NCBI RefSeq assembly: GCF_030409315.1 | Contig: NZ_JAUFPS010000021.1 | Coordinates: 42,956 to 106,955 of the forward strand | DNA: 64,000 bases | Reading direction: 5' to 3' | Origin: Mucilaginibacter flavus | GTDB taxonomy: Bacteria > Bacteroidota > Bacteroidia > Sphingobacteriales > Sphingobacteriaceae | In this document: piece after piece, positions 15,529 to 24,944 of the stretch | Numbering within the stretch: the stretch's first letter is position 1 | Layout: every line of letters begins with the position of its first letter | Translations under genes and position numbers: made by a program | The notes under the pieces: generated by a model | The model's input: the letters and a program-made list of their open reading frames with translations, nothing else | Told to the model about the DNA's origin: nothing | Database searches by the model: none

Positions 15529-16716
15529 TTAGTAGTGTATCGCCTTTAACGGCAGTGTTTGTATAAAATTTTGCGCAAAGATGCGTGTTTCTTTGTCAGT
15601 ATTCAAATAGTCGTTTAGCGTGGGCTTTTCAATAAAAGCTATCTGCTGCATGCACTCTTCTATAAGATTGCTCATGGCTAAAAAGCCTATTTTGTTATTT
15701 AAAAAGCCGGCAACAGCTATTTCATTAGCGGCATTGATAATACAGGGCATATTACCTCCCTGCTTTAACGCCATGTACGCTAAATTAAGATTACGGAAAG
15801 TATCCACATCCGGTTTTTCAAACGTAAGGTTTGGATAAGCTGTAAAGTCGAACCGTTTAAAATCGTTTTGAATCCTATCAGGATAAGTAAGCGCGTATTG
15901 GATAGGCAGCTTCATATCTGGTAAGCCCATCTGCGCTTTAATTGATCCATCCTTAAACTGCACCATCGAGTGGATGATAGATTGTGGATGAACAATTACT
16001 TCAATCTGATCGGCATCCACATCAAACAGCCATTTGGCTTCTATCACTTCCAGGCCTTTATTCATGAGCGAGGCCGAATCAATAGTGATTTTGGCACCCA
16101 TTACCCAGTTGGGATGTTTTAGGGCATCCTCGCGGGTTACATTAGCCAAAAAATCAACATTGCGCCCACGGAATGGGCCGCCGGATGCGGTGATGATTAG
16201 TTTTTCAACCGGGTTGTTTTCTTCGCCGGCCAGGCATTGGAATATGGCCGAATGCTCTGAATCAACAGGAAGTATCTTTACATCATGCTGTTTGGCTAAA
16301 GCGGTCACTATTTCACCGGCAACAACAAGGGTTTCTTTGTTTGCTAACGCGATGTCCTTACCGGCCTTAATTGCGGCAATGGTAGGCTCTAAACCCGCAA
16401 AGCCAACCATGGCGGTAAGTACAACTGCAATGTCGGGATGAGTAATGGAGTCAATAATTGATTGGTGGCCAGCCAGTACCTGGATGGGTAAGTGCGCCAA
16501 AGCCTCCTTAACCTGGAGGTATTTGCCGGTATCGCAAATGATGGCATACTCGGGTACAAACTCAATAGCCTGGCTAATCAGCAAATCGGCGTTGGAGTGC
16601 GCGGTCAATAAAAATGCCCTGAACAGGTTGCTGTTACCTTTAATAACATCGAGTGTTTGGGTACCAATACTACCTGTTGAGCCTAAAATGGCTACGTTTT
16701 TTATCTGATTACTCAA
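15529..16716 (-). CDS. dxr: 1-deoxy-D-xylulose-5-phosphate reductoisomerase
   Basis: A 395-residue enzyme of the MEP isoprenoid pathway that turns DXP into MEP with NADPH. The N-terminal dinucleotide fold has ILGSTGSIGTQTLDVI (residues about 10-25). The metal- and substrate-binding core has ALANKETLVVAG, VDSEHSAIFQCL and TIDSASLMNKGLEVIEAKWLF. The C-terminal helical domain completes the typical length. It is upstream of and probably co-transcribed with rseP. Its own promoter was not found; a palindromic repeat lies just upstream. Confidence 0.96.
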   Translation of the reverse strand: MSNQIKNVAILGSTGSIGTQTLDVIKGNSNLFRAFLLTAHSNADLLISQAIEFVPEYAIICDTGKYLQVKEALAHLPIQVLAGHQSIIDSITHPDIAVVLTAMVGFAGLEPTIAAIKAGKDIALANKETLVVAGEIVTALAKQHDVKILPVDSEHSAIFQCLAGEENNPVEKLIITASGGPFRGRNVDFLANVTREDALKHPNWVMGAKITIDSASLMNKGLEVIEAKWLFDVDADQIEVIVHPQSIIHSMVQFKDGSIKAQMGLPDMKLPIQYALTYPDRIQNDFKRFDFTAYPNLTFEKPDVDTFRNLNLAYMALKQGGNMPCIINAANEIAVAGFLNNKIGFLAMSNLIEECMQQIAFIEKPTLNDYLNTDKETRIFAQNFIQTLPLKAIHY

Positions 16717-16748
16717 TTATAATATCTTTTACTTAGAAACGAGGGCCT

Positions 16749-16819
16749 GTCATCCTGAGCTTGTCGAAGGATGTGCGCAGAGGCCTTTATCCGCTATGCT
16801 TCAACGGGCTCAGCATGAC
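16749..16819. repeat. GTCATCCTGAGCTTGTCGAAG imperfect inverted repeat
   Basis: GTCATCCTGAGCTTGTCGAAG (16749-16769) is mirrored by CTTCAACGGGCTCAGCATGAC (16799-16819), 17 of 21 positions pairing. This wording resembles a repeat widespread in Bacteroidota intergenic DNA. It lies between the GH3 gene's 3' end and the dxr 5' end; a T-run follows the right arm on the plus strand. Confidence 0.65.
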
Positions 16820-16834
16820 ACCCTTTTTTGTTTT

Positions 16835-18334
16835 TTAACTAATATATTCCTTCAATCCATCAGCTATCTTCCTGTCGTTTGATAGCCGTGGTACTTTGTT
16901 TTGCCCGCCAAGTTTACCTTCTGATCGCATGTAATTGATGAACGCGTCTTTTTTCAGGCTTTGGATGATCAAAGGTTGCAAAATGTTACCTTCAATGAGG
17001 TCAAAATAGTAAATATTTTTCTTTTGAAGGGCTTCATCCACTTTTATGGCAAAAGCCTGTAAATCGGCCGGCGCTGTGCCAAATTCCACAAACCATTCAT
17101 GGTAAGGTAATTGGCCTGCCTGCGGGTTAACCTGTGGCGCTACGGTAAACTCAATTACATCAATACCTTCTGCTTTGGCAACGCTCATTAGGGCGTGTTC
17201 AACCTCTTCGCCAATTACATGTTCGCCAAAAGCCGATATGTAATGCTTAATGCGACCGGTCACCACAATTTTATACGGATTTTTGGATACGAATTTAATC
17301 GTGTCGCCTAAACTATATCCCCACAAACCGGCACTTGTATTCATAATGAGAGCGTAATTTTTATTCAGCTCTACATCTTTAATATTGATGCGGGTAGGAT
17401 TGGTATTAAAATATTCTTCGGATGGGATAAACTCATAAAATATCCCCGAATTGACCAGCAATAACAGTCCCTTTTCTTTTTGTGAATCCTGGAAAGCGAT
17501 GAAGCCCTCAGATGCGGGATAAGTTTCGATAGAATCGATATCGAAGCCAATACTTTCTTCCATACGGGCGCGGTAAGGCTCATAGTTTACGCCTCCATGT
17601 ACGTAGAGTTTGAAATTAGGGAAAATATCATTGATCTTTTTACCGCCCGCTTTAGCCGATAACCTGTCGAAATACATCTGGCACCAGGGAGGTATGCCCG
17701 ATATGAGGCGCATATCCTGGTTGTAGGTTTCGTCAACAATGGCATCAACCTTTTGCTCCCAATCTTCAATACAATTAATTTGATAGCTTGGTAAGCGGTT
17801 TTTTTGCAAGTAAGCCGGTACATGGTGAGCCACAATACCCGATAGGCGACCAACAGATACACCATTCTTTTCGCTTAGTATAGGGCTGCCTTGTAAAAAT
17901 ATCATTTTGCCATCTACAAAATCGGCATTGCCGGTCTCGTGAATATAGCTTAACAATGCGTTTCGGGCTGCCTTGATATGCTGCGGCATGCTTTCTTTTG
18001 AGATGGGGATATATTTTACGCCCGATGTGGTACCCGATGTTTTGGCAAGATAAGCGGGTTTGCCCGGCCATAACACGTTTTCTTCGCCATTTACAACCCT
18101 GTCTATGTAAGGCCTAAGGTCTTCATAGTCGTGAATTGGTACGTTCCTTTTAAAATCCTCGTAGTTATTGATCTCTTGAAAACGGTGCGCTTTACCAAAG
18201 GCTGTGTTTTTGGCCTGGTAAACAAGGCTGCTAAACGTTTGCTGTTGCAGGCTGACAGCGTTTTTACGCAGGTAGTTAAGCTCCCTGTTTACCAGGGCAG
18301 CAAACACTTTGCTCAATGCAGCTTTTAACCCCAT
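16835..18334 (-). CDS. GH3 auxin-responsive-promoter family protein (acyl-adenylate enzyme)
   Basis: A 499-residue protein of the GH3 branch of the ANL adenylating superfamily. The phosphate-binding loop is TSGTTSGVKYIPIS (residues about 92-105). VNYEPYRARMEESIGFD and ETYPASEGFIAFQ match the middle of GH3 proteins, and GLWGYSLGDTIKF precedes the hinge. In plants GH3 enzymes join amino acids to hormones; the role in bacteria is not settled. It is the last gene of a three-gene set with a membrane protein (3-base gap) and a glycosyltransferase, which suggests an envelope or lipid acyl-conjugation role, by inference only. Confidence 0.85.
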   Translation of the reverse strand: MGLKAALSKVFAALVNRELNYLRKNAVSLQQQTFSSLVYQAKNTAFGKAHRFQEINNYEDFKRNVPIHDYEDLRPYIDRVVNGEENVLWPGKPAYLAKTSGTTSGVKYIPISKESMPQHIKAARNALLSYIHETGNADFVDGKMIFLQGSPILSEKNGVSVGRLSGIVAHHVPAYLQKNRLPSYQINCIEDWEQKVDAIVDETYNQDMRLISGIPPWCQMYFDRLSAKAGGKKINDIFPNFKLYVHGGVNYEPYRARMEESIGFDIDSIETYPASEGFIAFQDSQKEKGLLLLVNSGIFYEFIPSEEYFNTNPTRINIKDVELNKNYALIMNTSAGLWGYSLGDTIKFVSKNPYKIVVTGRIKHYISAFGEHVIGEEVEHALMSVAKAEGIDVIEFTVAPQVNPQAGQLPYHEWFVEFGTAPADLQAFAIKVDEALQKKNIYYFDLIEGNILQPLIIQSLKKDAFINYMRSEGKLGGQNKVPRLSNDRKIADGLKEYIS

Positions 18335-18337
18335 TTG

Positions 18338-19111
18338 TTAATTGGTTTCGGCAATATCATCATCCACATCTTTATGGCTGTAAACCAATTTGCGGTAAGT
18401 AACCATGATGATAACCTGTATGAAAGGAAAAGTTAAAATAAACCAACAATAAAACGCCAGGCGGAACACGAAGCCTCCTTTTGAATCGAGCCCTGTTAAA
18501 TTGATCAATAAAAAAACGGGAATTAAGGCCGTAACGAGGATAGCTATGATAATAAGGAAGATACCCAGTGTTTTAAAGAAATTATCTTTAGTTATTTCGA
18601 AGCTTTGCTTAAGGGATTCAATTGGCGATGAATCATCATCAACTATAAAGCAAATACAAAAAATGCTACGTAAGCTAATGTAAAGGATTAAAAGCAGTTC
18701 AATAACTTCAAAAAGGCTTTCAAGGCCTAAGTTACGTTGAGCTAACACATAAAAGAACACCAAAACGGCAACTAAAATTCCTGTCAATAAACCAATAACT
18801 ACAAAATTAAAGGTCATTTTAAACGAGGGTAGAATATCCTTAAATTCAAACTCGTAATACTCCCTATCCATTAGGGTTAAAATCAGTTTATAAAAGCTTA
18901 AACCAATATAACATTGAACAATTAGCTGGACGAATATGAAGATAAATTGCGTTAGGACATCGTCTTCTATCAGAATAAATGCCTTAAAAAAGTCCACTAT
19001 CTCATAAATAAACAAAGAGATAACCGAGTACACCACCAGTGGAACAAAGTTTCTTTTCAATACATGCCATGCAGTTTTAATGGTTTCTGCAACAGAAAAG
19101 GCGTGGTACAT
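18338..19111 (-). CDS. Multi-pass membrane protein of unknown function
   Basis: A 257-residue protein with about six hydrophobic helices (for example LVVYSVISLFIYEIVDFF, FVVIGLLTGILVAVLVFFYV, LGIFLIIIAILVTALIPVFLLI) and a short acidic C-terminal tail. Its N-terminus, ETIKTAWHVLKRNFVPLVVYS, and the motif SPIESLKQSFEITKDNFFKTLG resemble membrane domains of the glycerophosphodiester-phosphodiesterase/DUF975 kind. No catalytic residue is apparent. It is tightly packed between a glycosyltransferase (6-base gap) and the GH3 gene (3-base gap), so it belongs to that operon. Confidence 0.65.
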   Translation of the reverse strand: MYHAFSVAETIKTAWHVLKRNFVPLVVYSVISLFIYEIVDFFKAFILIEDDVLTQFIFIFVQLIVQCYIGLSFYKLILTLMDREYYEFEFKDILPSFKMTFNFVVIGLLTGILVAVLVFFYVLAQRNLGLESLFEVIELLLILYISLRSIFCICFIVDDDSSPIESLKQSFEITKDNFFKTLGIFLIIIAILVTALIPVFLLINLTGLDSKGGFVFRLAFYCWFILTFPFIQVIIMVTYRKLVYSHKDVDDDIAETN

Positions 19112-19117
19112 AGGTTA

Positions 19118-20086
19118 TTATGATCTGTTTAAAATTATCCGCTTCCAAAAATCCTGCATAAATCCTATTCCGTAGGCCGTAAGTTGGGTAAAAGCAGCAA
19201 CAATGCTCAAAAATGCGATTTTTAAAGATTTATTTTTCCACCAGGCATGAAAAAATATCAACAAAATAAAAACTAACAGTATAACATTCGCCAAAAGAGC
19301 AACTTGCCATTGTAGTAGGTTAAATATAATTGCCAAAATAACTCCAACAGTAAATACCGCCGGGAAGAAGTGTACAGCCTTTAGTTCCTGGGGAAAAAAT
19401 TTAGAAATGTTGATACGCGCCCTGCCAAAAAAATGCAGCTGCTTAAAAAACTGCACAAAATTGGTGCGGCGTTTATGATAAACAATAGCATCGGCGATTA
19501 GTCCTATTTTGAAGCCCGCGGTATGGATGCGGATACTGTATTCAATATCCTCGCCCAGGCGGGTAATAATAAAGCCGCCCACCTTTTCAACTACCTGTCT
19601 TGATACCCCCATATTAAAACTGCGTGGGTGAAACTGGCCGATGCCTTTTTTATTGCCGCGGATACCGCCGGTTGTAAAAGGGGAGGTCATGCTGTAACTT
19701 ATGGCCTTTTGTGTGGGTGTAAATGAAGCATGTGCGCCATCTGGTCCGCCATAGGCATCAAGATAATTTACAGCGAGAGCGTTGTTGACAATCTCCAGGT
19801 AATTTGCCGGGATCAAACAATCCGAATCAAATATGATAAAGTAATCGCCTTTGGCATGTTGGAAACCAAAGTTGCGGGTAAAGCCCTGGCCTTCATTAAC
19901 TTTTTTAAAGTAACGCAGGTTTAGCTTATCCATAAACGAGGCAACAATCTGTTCGGCATCGTTAACAGAGCCATCCTCAATCACCAATACCTCAAAATTG
20001 CGATAGGTTTGCAGCACCAGCGTATCCAGCAGTTCTTTAATTTCCTGCGGCCGGTTATATAAAGGTATGATGATGGAAAAAAACAT
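19118..20086 (-). CDS. Family 2 glycosyltransferase, membrane-associated
   Basis: A 322-residue GT2/GT-A glycosyltransferase. The nucleotide-sugar fold begins at once (FFSIIIPLYNRPQEIKELLDTL). FDSDCLIP near residue 92 is the DxD-like metal motif, and GEDIEYSIRIHTAGFKI near residue 180 carries the likely catalytic ED. Two to three hydrophobic helices near residues 240-310 anchor it in the inner membrane. First gene of the GT2, membrane protein, GH3 set. A word-repeat block fills the gap upstream. Substrate unknown. Confidence 0.85.
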   Translation of the reverse strand: MFFSIIIPLYNRPQEIKELLDTLVLQTYRNFEVLVIEDGSVNDAEQIVASFMDKLNLRYFKKVNEGQGFTRNFGFQHAKGDYFIIFDSDCLIPANYLEIVNNALAVNYLDAYGGPDGAHASFTPTQKAISYSMTSPFTTGGIRGNKKGIGQFHPRSFNMGVSRQVVEKVGGFIITRLGEDIEYSIRIHTAGFKIGLIADAIVYHKRRTNFVQFFKQLHFFGRARINISKFFPQELKAVHFFPAVFTVGVILAIIFNLLQWQVALLANVILLVFILLIFFHAWWKNKSLKIAFLSIVAAFTQLTAYGIGFMQDFWKRIILNRS

Positions 20087-20094
20087 TCTTTTTA

Positions 20095-20235
20095 GATGTG
20101 CAGATTTTAGATTTCAGATGTGCAGATGAATTTGCATATCCTATAATTTTTAGATTTTTCTCCCAATTTCGTTACTATTTCACCTTATCAATCAATTTCT
20201 CATCTGCATATTTGCACATTTGAAATTTGCACATC
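20095..20235. repeat. Intergenic inverted word-repeat, GATGTGCAGATTT family
   Basis: The gap between two glycosyltransferase genes starts with GATGTGCAGATTTTAGA and ATTTCAGATGTGCAGATG (20095-20128). It ends with CATCTGCATATTTGCACA and TTTGAAATTTGCACATC (20201-20235), the same words in reverse complement. The right arm runs into the stop codon of the upstream gene. The architecture matches the GACTCTTGATTC elements but the word is different. Confidence 0.7.
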
Positions 20236-21184
20236 AAATAGTCTCTTCTACCTGGTAATTATTACGATCTGTGGAACTACGCGAAACCAGTTCGGCAACA
20301 AAACCGGTCAAAAATAATTGAGAGCCCAATATTATGGCAACCATTGCGCCGTAAAACCAGGGATTATCCGTTGGTTGGCGTACCGGTAAATTATGTGCCA
20401 GGTTGTACAACTTTTCGCTGGTAAGCCATATGGCAATTACCAATCCCGCAAAAAAACTTAGCGTACCCATGGTGCCAAAAAAGTGCATGGGGCGTTTGCC
20501 AAATTTGCCTACAAAGAATATCGAAAGTAAATCCAGGAAACCATTCACAAAACGACTCATGCCAAATTTGGTTTTGCCGTATTTTCGGGCGCGGTGTTCA
20601 ACTACCTGTTCGCCAATTTTGCTAAAGCCCGCCCATTTGGCCAGCACCGGGATGTAACGGTGCATTTCGCCATATATCTCTATATTTTTAACAACCGCGC
20701 TTCGGTAAGCCTTTAAACCGCAGTTAAAATCGTGCAGGTTATCAATACCGCTCATTTTGCGGGTGGCGGCATTAAATAACTTGGTAGGTATGGTTTTACT
20801 AAGCGGGTCGTAACGTTTAGCCTTCCAGCCCGAAATTAAGTCGTATTTTTCTTCAACAATACGGCGGTACAGTTCCGGTATCTCATCCGGACTATCCTGC
20901 AAATCGGCGTCCATAGTTATAACCACGTTCCCTTTGGTTGCTGCAAAGCCCGTATTTAAAGCGGCCGATTTACCATAATTACGCCTGAATTTAATGCCTT
21001 TGATAAAGGGGGTGTTCTGGCTTAATTTACGGATCATCTCCCACGAGCCGTCCTTACTGCCATCGTCAACCAAAATAACTTCGTAAGTAAAGTGGTTTTC
21101 GTCCATCACACGGCTTATCCATGAGGTAAGCTCGGGTAATGATTCTATTTCGTCATAAAGTGGTACTACAACTGATATATCCAT
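20234..21184 (-). CDS. DPM1/GtrB-type family 2 glycosyltransferase
   Basis: A 316-residue polyprenyl-phosphate glycosyltransferase of the DPM1/GtrB/ArnC type, which moves a sugar from a nucleotide donor to undecaprenyl phosphate. The start is ISVVVPLYDEIESLPEL. DDGSKDGS and the DxD motif MDADLQDSP (near residue 93) bind the nucleotide. HDFNCGLKAYRS and RARKYGKTKFG are further family blocks. Two C-terminal membrane helices lie near residues 230-260 and 275-300. A TAnnTTTG element lies 50 bases upstream. Confidence 0.9.
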   Translation of the reverse strand: MDISVVVPLYDEIESLPELTSWISRVMDENHFTYEVILVDDGSKDGSWEMIRKLSQNTPFIKGIKFRRNYGKSAALNTGFAATKGNVVITMDADLQDSPDEIPELYRRIVEEKYDLISGWKAKRYDPLSKTIPTKLFNAATRKMSGIDNLHDFNCGLKAYRSAVVKNIEIYGEMHRYIPVLAKWAGFSKIGEQVVEHRARKYGKTKFGMSRFVNGFLDLLSIFFVGKFGKRPMHFFGTMGTLSFFAGLVIAIWLTSEKLYNLAHNLPVRQPTDNPWFYGAMVAIILGSQLFLTGFVAELVSRSSTDRNNYQVEETI

Positions 21185-21233
21185 CTAAAAGGAATGTGCT
21201 GCCCGGCTAAAAAACTTCACCTGCAATCAACCG

Positions 21234-21241
21234 CAAAAATA
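21234..21241 (-). promoter_or_regulatory. -7 element TATTTTTG before the GtrB-type gene
   Basis: An exact TAnnTTTG match on the minus strand, 49 bases upstream of the ATG at 21184. Confidence 0.4.
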
Positions 21242-21456
21242 TAAAAAATAGGGAATGGTTTATGTACCGATTTTGATAGGTGGAAATTTAAGCTGTTTGT
21301 GAATGTTTTAGTGAATGGCATATAACAGTATTACCGAATACGCAACTGTTAATTATTGTTAAACAGATATGAAACCATACTATGTAACTCCTGTATTACG
21401 TTAAAAGCAGTTGAAATTATTGTATTAACTTGCCTGTCGCTATAAATACCTTCTTC

Positions 21457-24060
21457 ATGAAATTTTATAAAACGCTTTTAATTGTTTTGTTGTGTGGTGA
21501 TGCCATTGCCGGTTACGCTCAAACAGCCGACCAGCAAGGGCCCAAATACGATCAGCATAAAGTATTTAGTCCGCTTTTTTACCCCGAAAAAGGCAATGAT
21601 TTCAGAAACGCGGGCGGCGCGCCAGGCTCAAAATACTGGCAAAACCGGGCCGATTATAAAATTGATGTTACGTTGGATACCGTAAAACACCATATTGATG
21701 GTACGGCGGTAATAACCTATACCAATAACAGCCCGGATGCGCTTACTTTTTTGTGGCTGCAGGACGATCAGAACATTTACCGCGAAGATTCGCGCGCCGA
21801 AGCCGCCACGGCAGTTACCGGAGGCCGTTTTGCTAACAGGACATATACCAAAGGGGATGAAATAAAGGCCATTTATGTTATTAAAAACGGTAAAACCCAA
21901 AAGGCAGATTACCTGGTCACAGATACCCGTTTGCAGATCAAATTAAAAGATTCGCTCAAAGCGGCAGGGGGGAAGCTCCAAATTAAAATTGAATACGGTT
22001 TTGAAGTACCCAAATATGGTACCGATAGGATGGGCCGCCAGCTAACTAAAAATGGCTGGATTTATGAAATTGCCCAATGGTACCCACGCATGGAAGTTTA
22101 TGACGATGTAACCGGCTGGAACACGCTGCCCTATCTTGGCGCAGGCGAGTTTTACCTGGAGTATGGCAATTTTGATTATACCATTACCGCGCCATCAAGC
22201 CTGGTTATTACAGCATCGGGCGAGTTGCTGAACCCCGCCGAGGTTTATACGTCAGCTACCATAGCTAAATTAGCCGTGGCAGCAAAAAGCGATAAAACGG
22301 TAATGATAAGAGATGAGGCGGATGTTTTGAAAGGGACAGACCACCCGGCCAAGGCAAACCTTACCTGGCACTTTGCCTGTAAAAACGCGCGCGATGTGGC
22401 ATGGGCAGCATCAAAGGCTTTTATATGGGATGCGGCGCGCATTAACCTGCCAAGCGGTAAAAAAGCTTTGGCGCAATCGGTTTACCCGGCCGAGGCTAAA
22501 GGCAACGATGCCTGGAGCCGGTCGACCGAATATGTGAAGGGTGCTATTGAACTATACTCAAACCAGTGGTTTGAATACACCTATCCCGTAGCTACTAATG
22601 TGGCCGGTACTGTAGGAGGGATGGAGTATCCCGGTATAGTTTTCTGCGGGTCTGAAAATAAAACAGGCAGTCTTTGGGATGTTACCAATCACGAGTTTGG
22701 CCACAACTGGTTCCCAATGATTGTAGGTTCAAACGAGCGTAAATATGGCTGGATGGACGAGGGTTTTAACACGTTTTTAAATGATGTAGATACCCGTGTA
22801 TTTAATAAAGGCGAGTATTTTACGCCTGTTGACGAGCAAAAAGCGGCTTCGGGATTATTTAGTGCCGATGCCGAGCCTATAATGACCATTCCTGATGTGA
22901 TACAGGAAAGCTTTTTAGGTGTGGCGGCTTATGAAAAGCCATCATTAGGGCTTACCATTTTACGTGAACAGATTTTGGGCGAAGAGCGTTTTGACTATGC
23001 TTTCCGTACGTATATTAAACGCTGGGCTTTTAAACACCCAACGCCATGGGATTTTTTCCATACCATGGATAACGCCGCCGGTGAGGATCTGAGCTGGTTT
23101 TGGAACGAGTGGTTTTTTACCACATGGAAGCTTGATCAGGCCATAACGGGCATCAGTTACCAGGACGGCGATGAATCAAAAGGGGCGCTCATCACCATTG
23201 AAAACCTGGAAGAAATGGCCCTGCCGGTTACCATCAGCATAAAAGAAGAAAATGGCAAAACAGGAATTGTAAAACTACCAGCCGAGATTTGGCAGCGTGG
23301 CGGTACCTGGACATTTCCTTATAAATCTACCTCGAAAATAATCCTGGCAACTATTGATCCCGATCACAAACTGCCGGATGTGAATCCCGAAAACAATTCG
23401 TTCAGCGGCTTGCCTGTACCCAAAGGGATTACTGCCGCAACAGTAATTAAAAATTACCTTGATGCTATTGGCGGGACTGATAAGTTAAAAAATATCAAAG
23501 ATTTGCAGATATCGTTGACCGCGAGCGTACAGGGTTCAGATGTACAAATGGTGAGTAGGTACCGTACCCCTGGGATGTTTTACCAGCAGGTTACCGTGCC
23601 ATCATACAATAACATGGTGTTAACGCACATTTTGGTTAATGGCGATAATATCAATGTTCAACAGGTAAATCATGACATGCCTTTAGATGATGTGGCTAAA
23701 AAGTTATTAAAAGAAAAAAGTAAACCTTTCCCTGAATTGGATTACGAAAAGAACCCTAATGTAATGATGCTTGATTCTACTTTTAAAGTAGTTAATGGCG
23801 AAATGGCTTATGAGGTTGACATTAACATTGCCGAAGGCGCGATAATCAGAAACTTTTACAGCCAAAAAACAGGATTAAAGGTAAAGCAGATTATTGATGG
23901 TCCAGCTGATTCGACTGTCGAATGGGGAAACTATGAGGGGATAAATGGGGGTATTAAAATTCCTTTCCTAATGAAGGCAGTAATATTAGGTCACCCTGCC
24001 GATTTTAAGGTGAAAGAGACAGCGGTGAATAGTAACATGCCGGCGGTATCGTTTCAGTAA
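21457..24060 (+). CDS. Exported M1-family metallopeptidase
   Basis: An 867-residue protein from the ATG at 21457 ([22 protein letters not shown], signal peptide); the longer frame starts at a TTG. The gluzincin zinc site is HEFGH (His412, Glu413, His416) with the third ligand Glu435 in WMDEGFNTF, a classic HEXXH-x18-E. The exopeptidase motif appears as GGMEYPG near residue 390. The C-terminal 200 residues ([16 protein letters not shown] onward) form an extra outer-membrane-lipoprotein-like domain not found in classic M1 enzymes. It probably trims peptides in the periplasm or at the cell surface. The gene stands alone. Confidence 0.92.
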   Translation: MKFYKTLLIVLLCGDAIAGYAQTADQQGPKYDQHKVFSPLFYPEKGNDFRNAGGAPGSKYWQNRADYKIDVTLDTVKHHIDGTAVITYTNNSPDALTFLWLQDDQNIYREDSRAEAATAVTGGRFANRTYTKGDEIKAIYVIKNGKTQKADYLVTDTRLQIKLKDSLKAAGGKLQIKIEYGFEVPKYGTDRMGRQLTKNGWIYEIAQWYPRMEVYDDVTGWNTLPYLGAGEFYLEYGNFDYTITAPSSLVITASGELLNPAEVYTSATIAKLAVAAKSDKTVMIRDEADVLKGTDHPAKANLTWHFACKNARDVAWAASKAFIWDAARINLPSGKKALAQSVYPAEAKGNDAWSRSTEYVKGAIELYSNQWFEYTYPVATNVAGTVGGMEYPGIVFCGSENKTGSLWDVTNHEFGHNWFPMIVGSNERKYGWMDEGFNTFLNDVDTRVFNKGEYFTPVDEQKAASGLFSADAEPIMTIPDVIQESFLGVAAYEKPSLGLTILREQILGEERFDYAFRTYIKRWAFKHPTPWDFFHTMDNAAGEDLSWFWNEWFFTTWKLDQAITGISYQDGDESKGALITIENLEEMALPVTISIKEENGKTGIVKLPAEIWQRGGTWTFPYKSTSKIILATIDPDHKLPDVNPENNSFSGLPVPKGITAATVIKNYLDAIGGTDKLKNIKDLQISLTASVQGSDVQMVSRYRTPGMFYQQVTVPSYNNMVLTHILVNGDNINVQQVNHDMPLDDVAKKLLKEKSKPFPELDYEKNPNVMMLDSTFKVVNGEMAYEVDINIAEGAIIRNFYSQKTGLKVKQIIDGPADSTVEWGNYEGINGGIKIPFLMKAVILGHPADFKVKETAVNSNMPAVSFQ

Positions 24061-24072
24061 ATAAGGCGTAAC

Positions 24073-24248
24073 GCTACCGCAAGGCTTTGCCTTGTGGGTC
24101 GTTTGCAAATCGAAATAAGTGAGGTGATTTGTTAGTTGTATACTAAGCGTGAGGACCACAAGGCAGAGCCTTGAGGTAGTGAAAGAGGTTTTACAACAAC
24201 CCAATGCTCGTTTGTTCAGCGCTACCGCAAGGCTCTGCCTTGTGGTTC
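24073..24248. repeat. Three REP palindromes downstream of the RAYT gene
   Basis: Each copy centres on CAAGGC(T/A)(C/T)TGCCTTG-like arms. Copies one and three point one way and copy two the other. They follow the M1 peptidase stop directly. Confidence 0.8.
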
Positions 24249-24272
24249 AAATGCAAGGTACGTTACTTGTCG

Positions 24273-24818
24273 CTAAGTAATGATCACATTCACAAACCCT
24301 TTACGTCCTGCATAGTCTCTTGCACTACTATATAAATATTCATAATCATATTCCACAAATCCGGCAATGACCGGGTTATTGTGCGTGTAATCTATTTTTT
24401 GCTGAATAACCACGGCACTCCACAATTGAATGGGGTTATTGTGCTGTTGCCAAAATTGATTTTCTGAATTATTACTGTTAGCTTTTGCCGCTTTTTTGAA
24501 AGAGTTTGATAACCATTCCTTTCTGCTTTCCTGGTTGTTTTCTCTTATCAGCCGTATTAGGGCTTTGGATGTGAATGATTTAAAGTCTCTTATTAAATCT
24601 TCAGGTTTTTGGATGGTCGATTTAAATACCAGGTGTACGTGGCTGGGCATTATACACCACGCGTAAACTTCCATTCCTTTATTTGCTATACAATAATTTA
24701 GATTTTGTACTAAGCAATCAAAATACTCCAATCGTACAAAAATATCTACCCAAAAGACAGTGGCAAAACTAACAAAATATAAGCCTTCCTGGTTTTTGAA
24801 CTTATAATTACGGCTCAT
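24273..24818 (-). CDS. REP-associated tyrosine transposase (RAYT, Y1/HUH family)
   Basis: A 181-residue Y1 transposase of the IS200-like superfamily. The HUH metal motif is in MPSHVHLVF near residue 58. The catalytic tyrosine is in IDYTHNNPVIAGFVE near residue 145, followed by YLYSSARDYAG, the typical RAYT C-terminus. RKEWLSNSFKKAA and QFWQQHNNPIQL belong to the helical insert of this family. The reading frame is intact with all key residues, so the enzyme may be active. REP palindromes flank both ends. Confidence 0.93.
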   Translation of the reverse strand: MSRNYKFKNQEGLYFVSFATVFWVDIFVRLEYFDCLVQNLNYCIANKGMEVYAWCIMPSHVHLVFKSTIQKPEDLIRDFKSFTSKALIRLIRENNQESRKEWLSNSFKKAAKANSNNSENQFWQQHNNPIQLWSAVVIQQKIDYTHNNPVIAGFVEYDYEYLYSSARDYAGRKGFVNVIIT

Positions 24819-24910
24819 AGCTTAAGCTATTATATTAGGATTTTTAGCTTGGGACTTTGCATGGTTAACACAAGGGCGATTAGAACTTTCGGTTTTAGAC
24901 TTTGCGTGAT

Positions 24911-24938
24911 GACCACAAGGCAGAGCCTTGCTGTAGCG
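24911..24938 (-). repeat. REP palindrome upstream of the RAYT gene
   Basis: GACCACAAGGCAGAGCCTTGCTGTAGCG is the fourth copy of the unit (written with its internal arms AAGGC and GCCTT), inverted relative to the copy at 24219. It lies 7 bases past the mqo stop codon. Confidence 0.75.
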
Positions 24939-24944
24939 AATAAA

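Larger units (their letters stand above)
24073..24938. mobile_element. RAYT locus with four REP palindromes
   Basis: Four copies of a palindromic unit, ACCGCAAGGCTCTGCCTTGTGGT and variants, surround a REP-associated tyrosine transposase gene. Copies lie at 24073-24100 (+), 24154-24180 (-), 24219-24248 (+) and 24911-24938 (-). The two nearest the gene are in inverted orientation and bracket it. RAYT proteins are known to recognise REP palindromes and spread them. The wording and spacing fit a resident REP/RAYT family rather than a transposon with target duplications. Confidence 0.8.

Noticed and set aside
18501..18683. Plus-strand frames within core genes such as this one in the membrane protein
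   Set aside because: They lie wholly inside well-supported genes on the other strand and have no independent support.
24073..24248. tRNA-like sequence because of GGTTCAAATGCAAGG near 24243
   Set aside because: No cloverleaf or acceptor stem can be drawn; it belongs to the REP copies. No tRNA or rRNA gene was found in the window.
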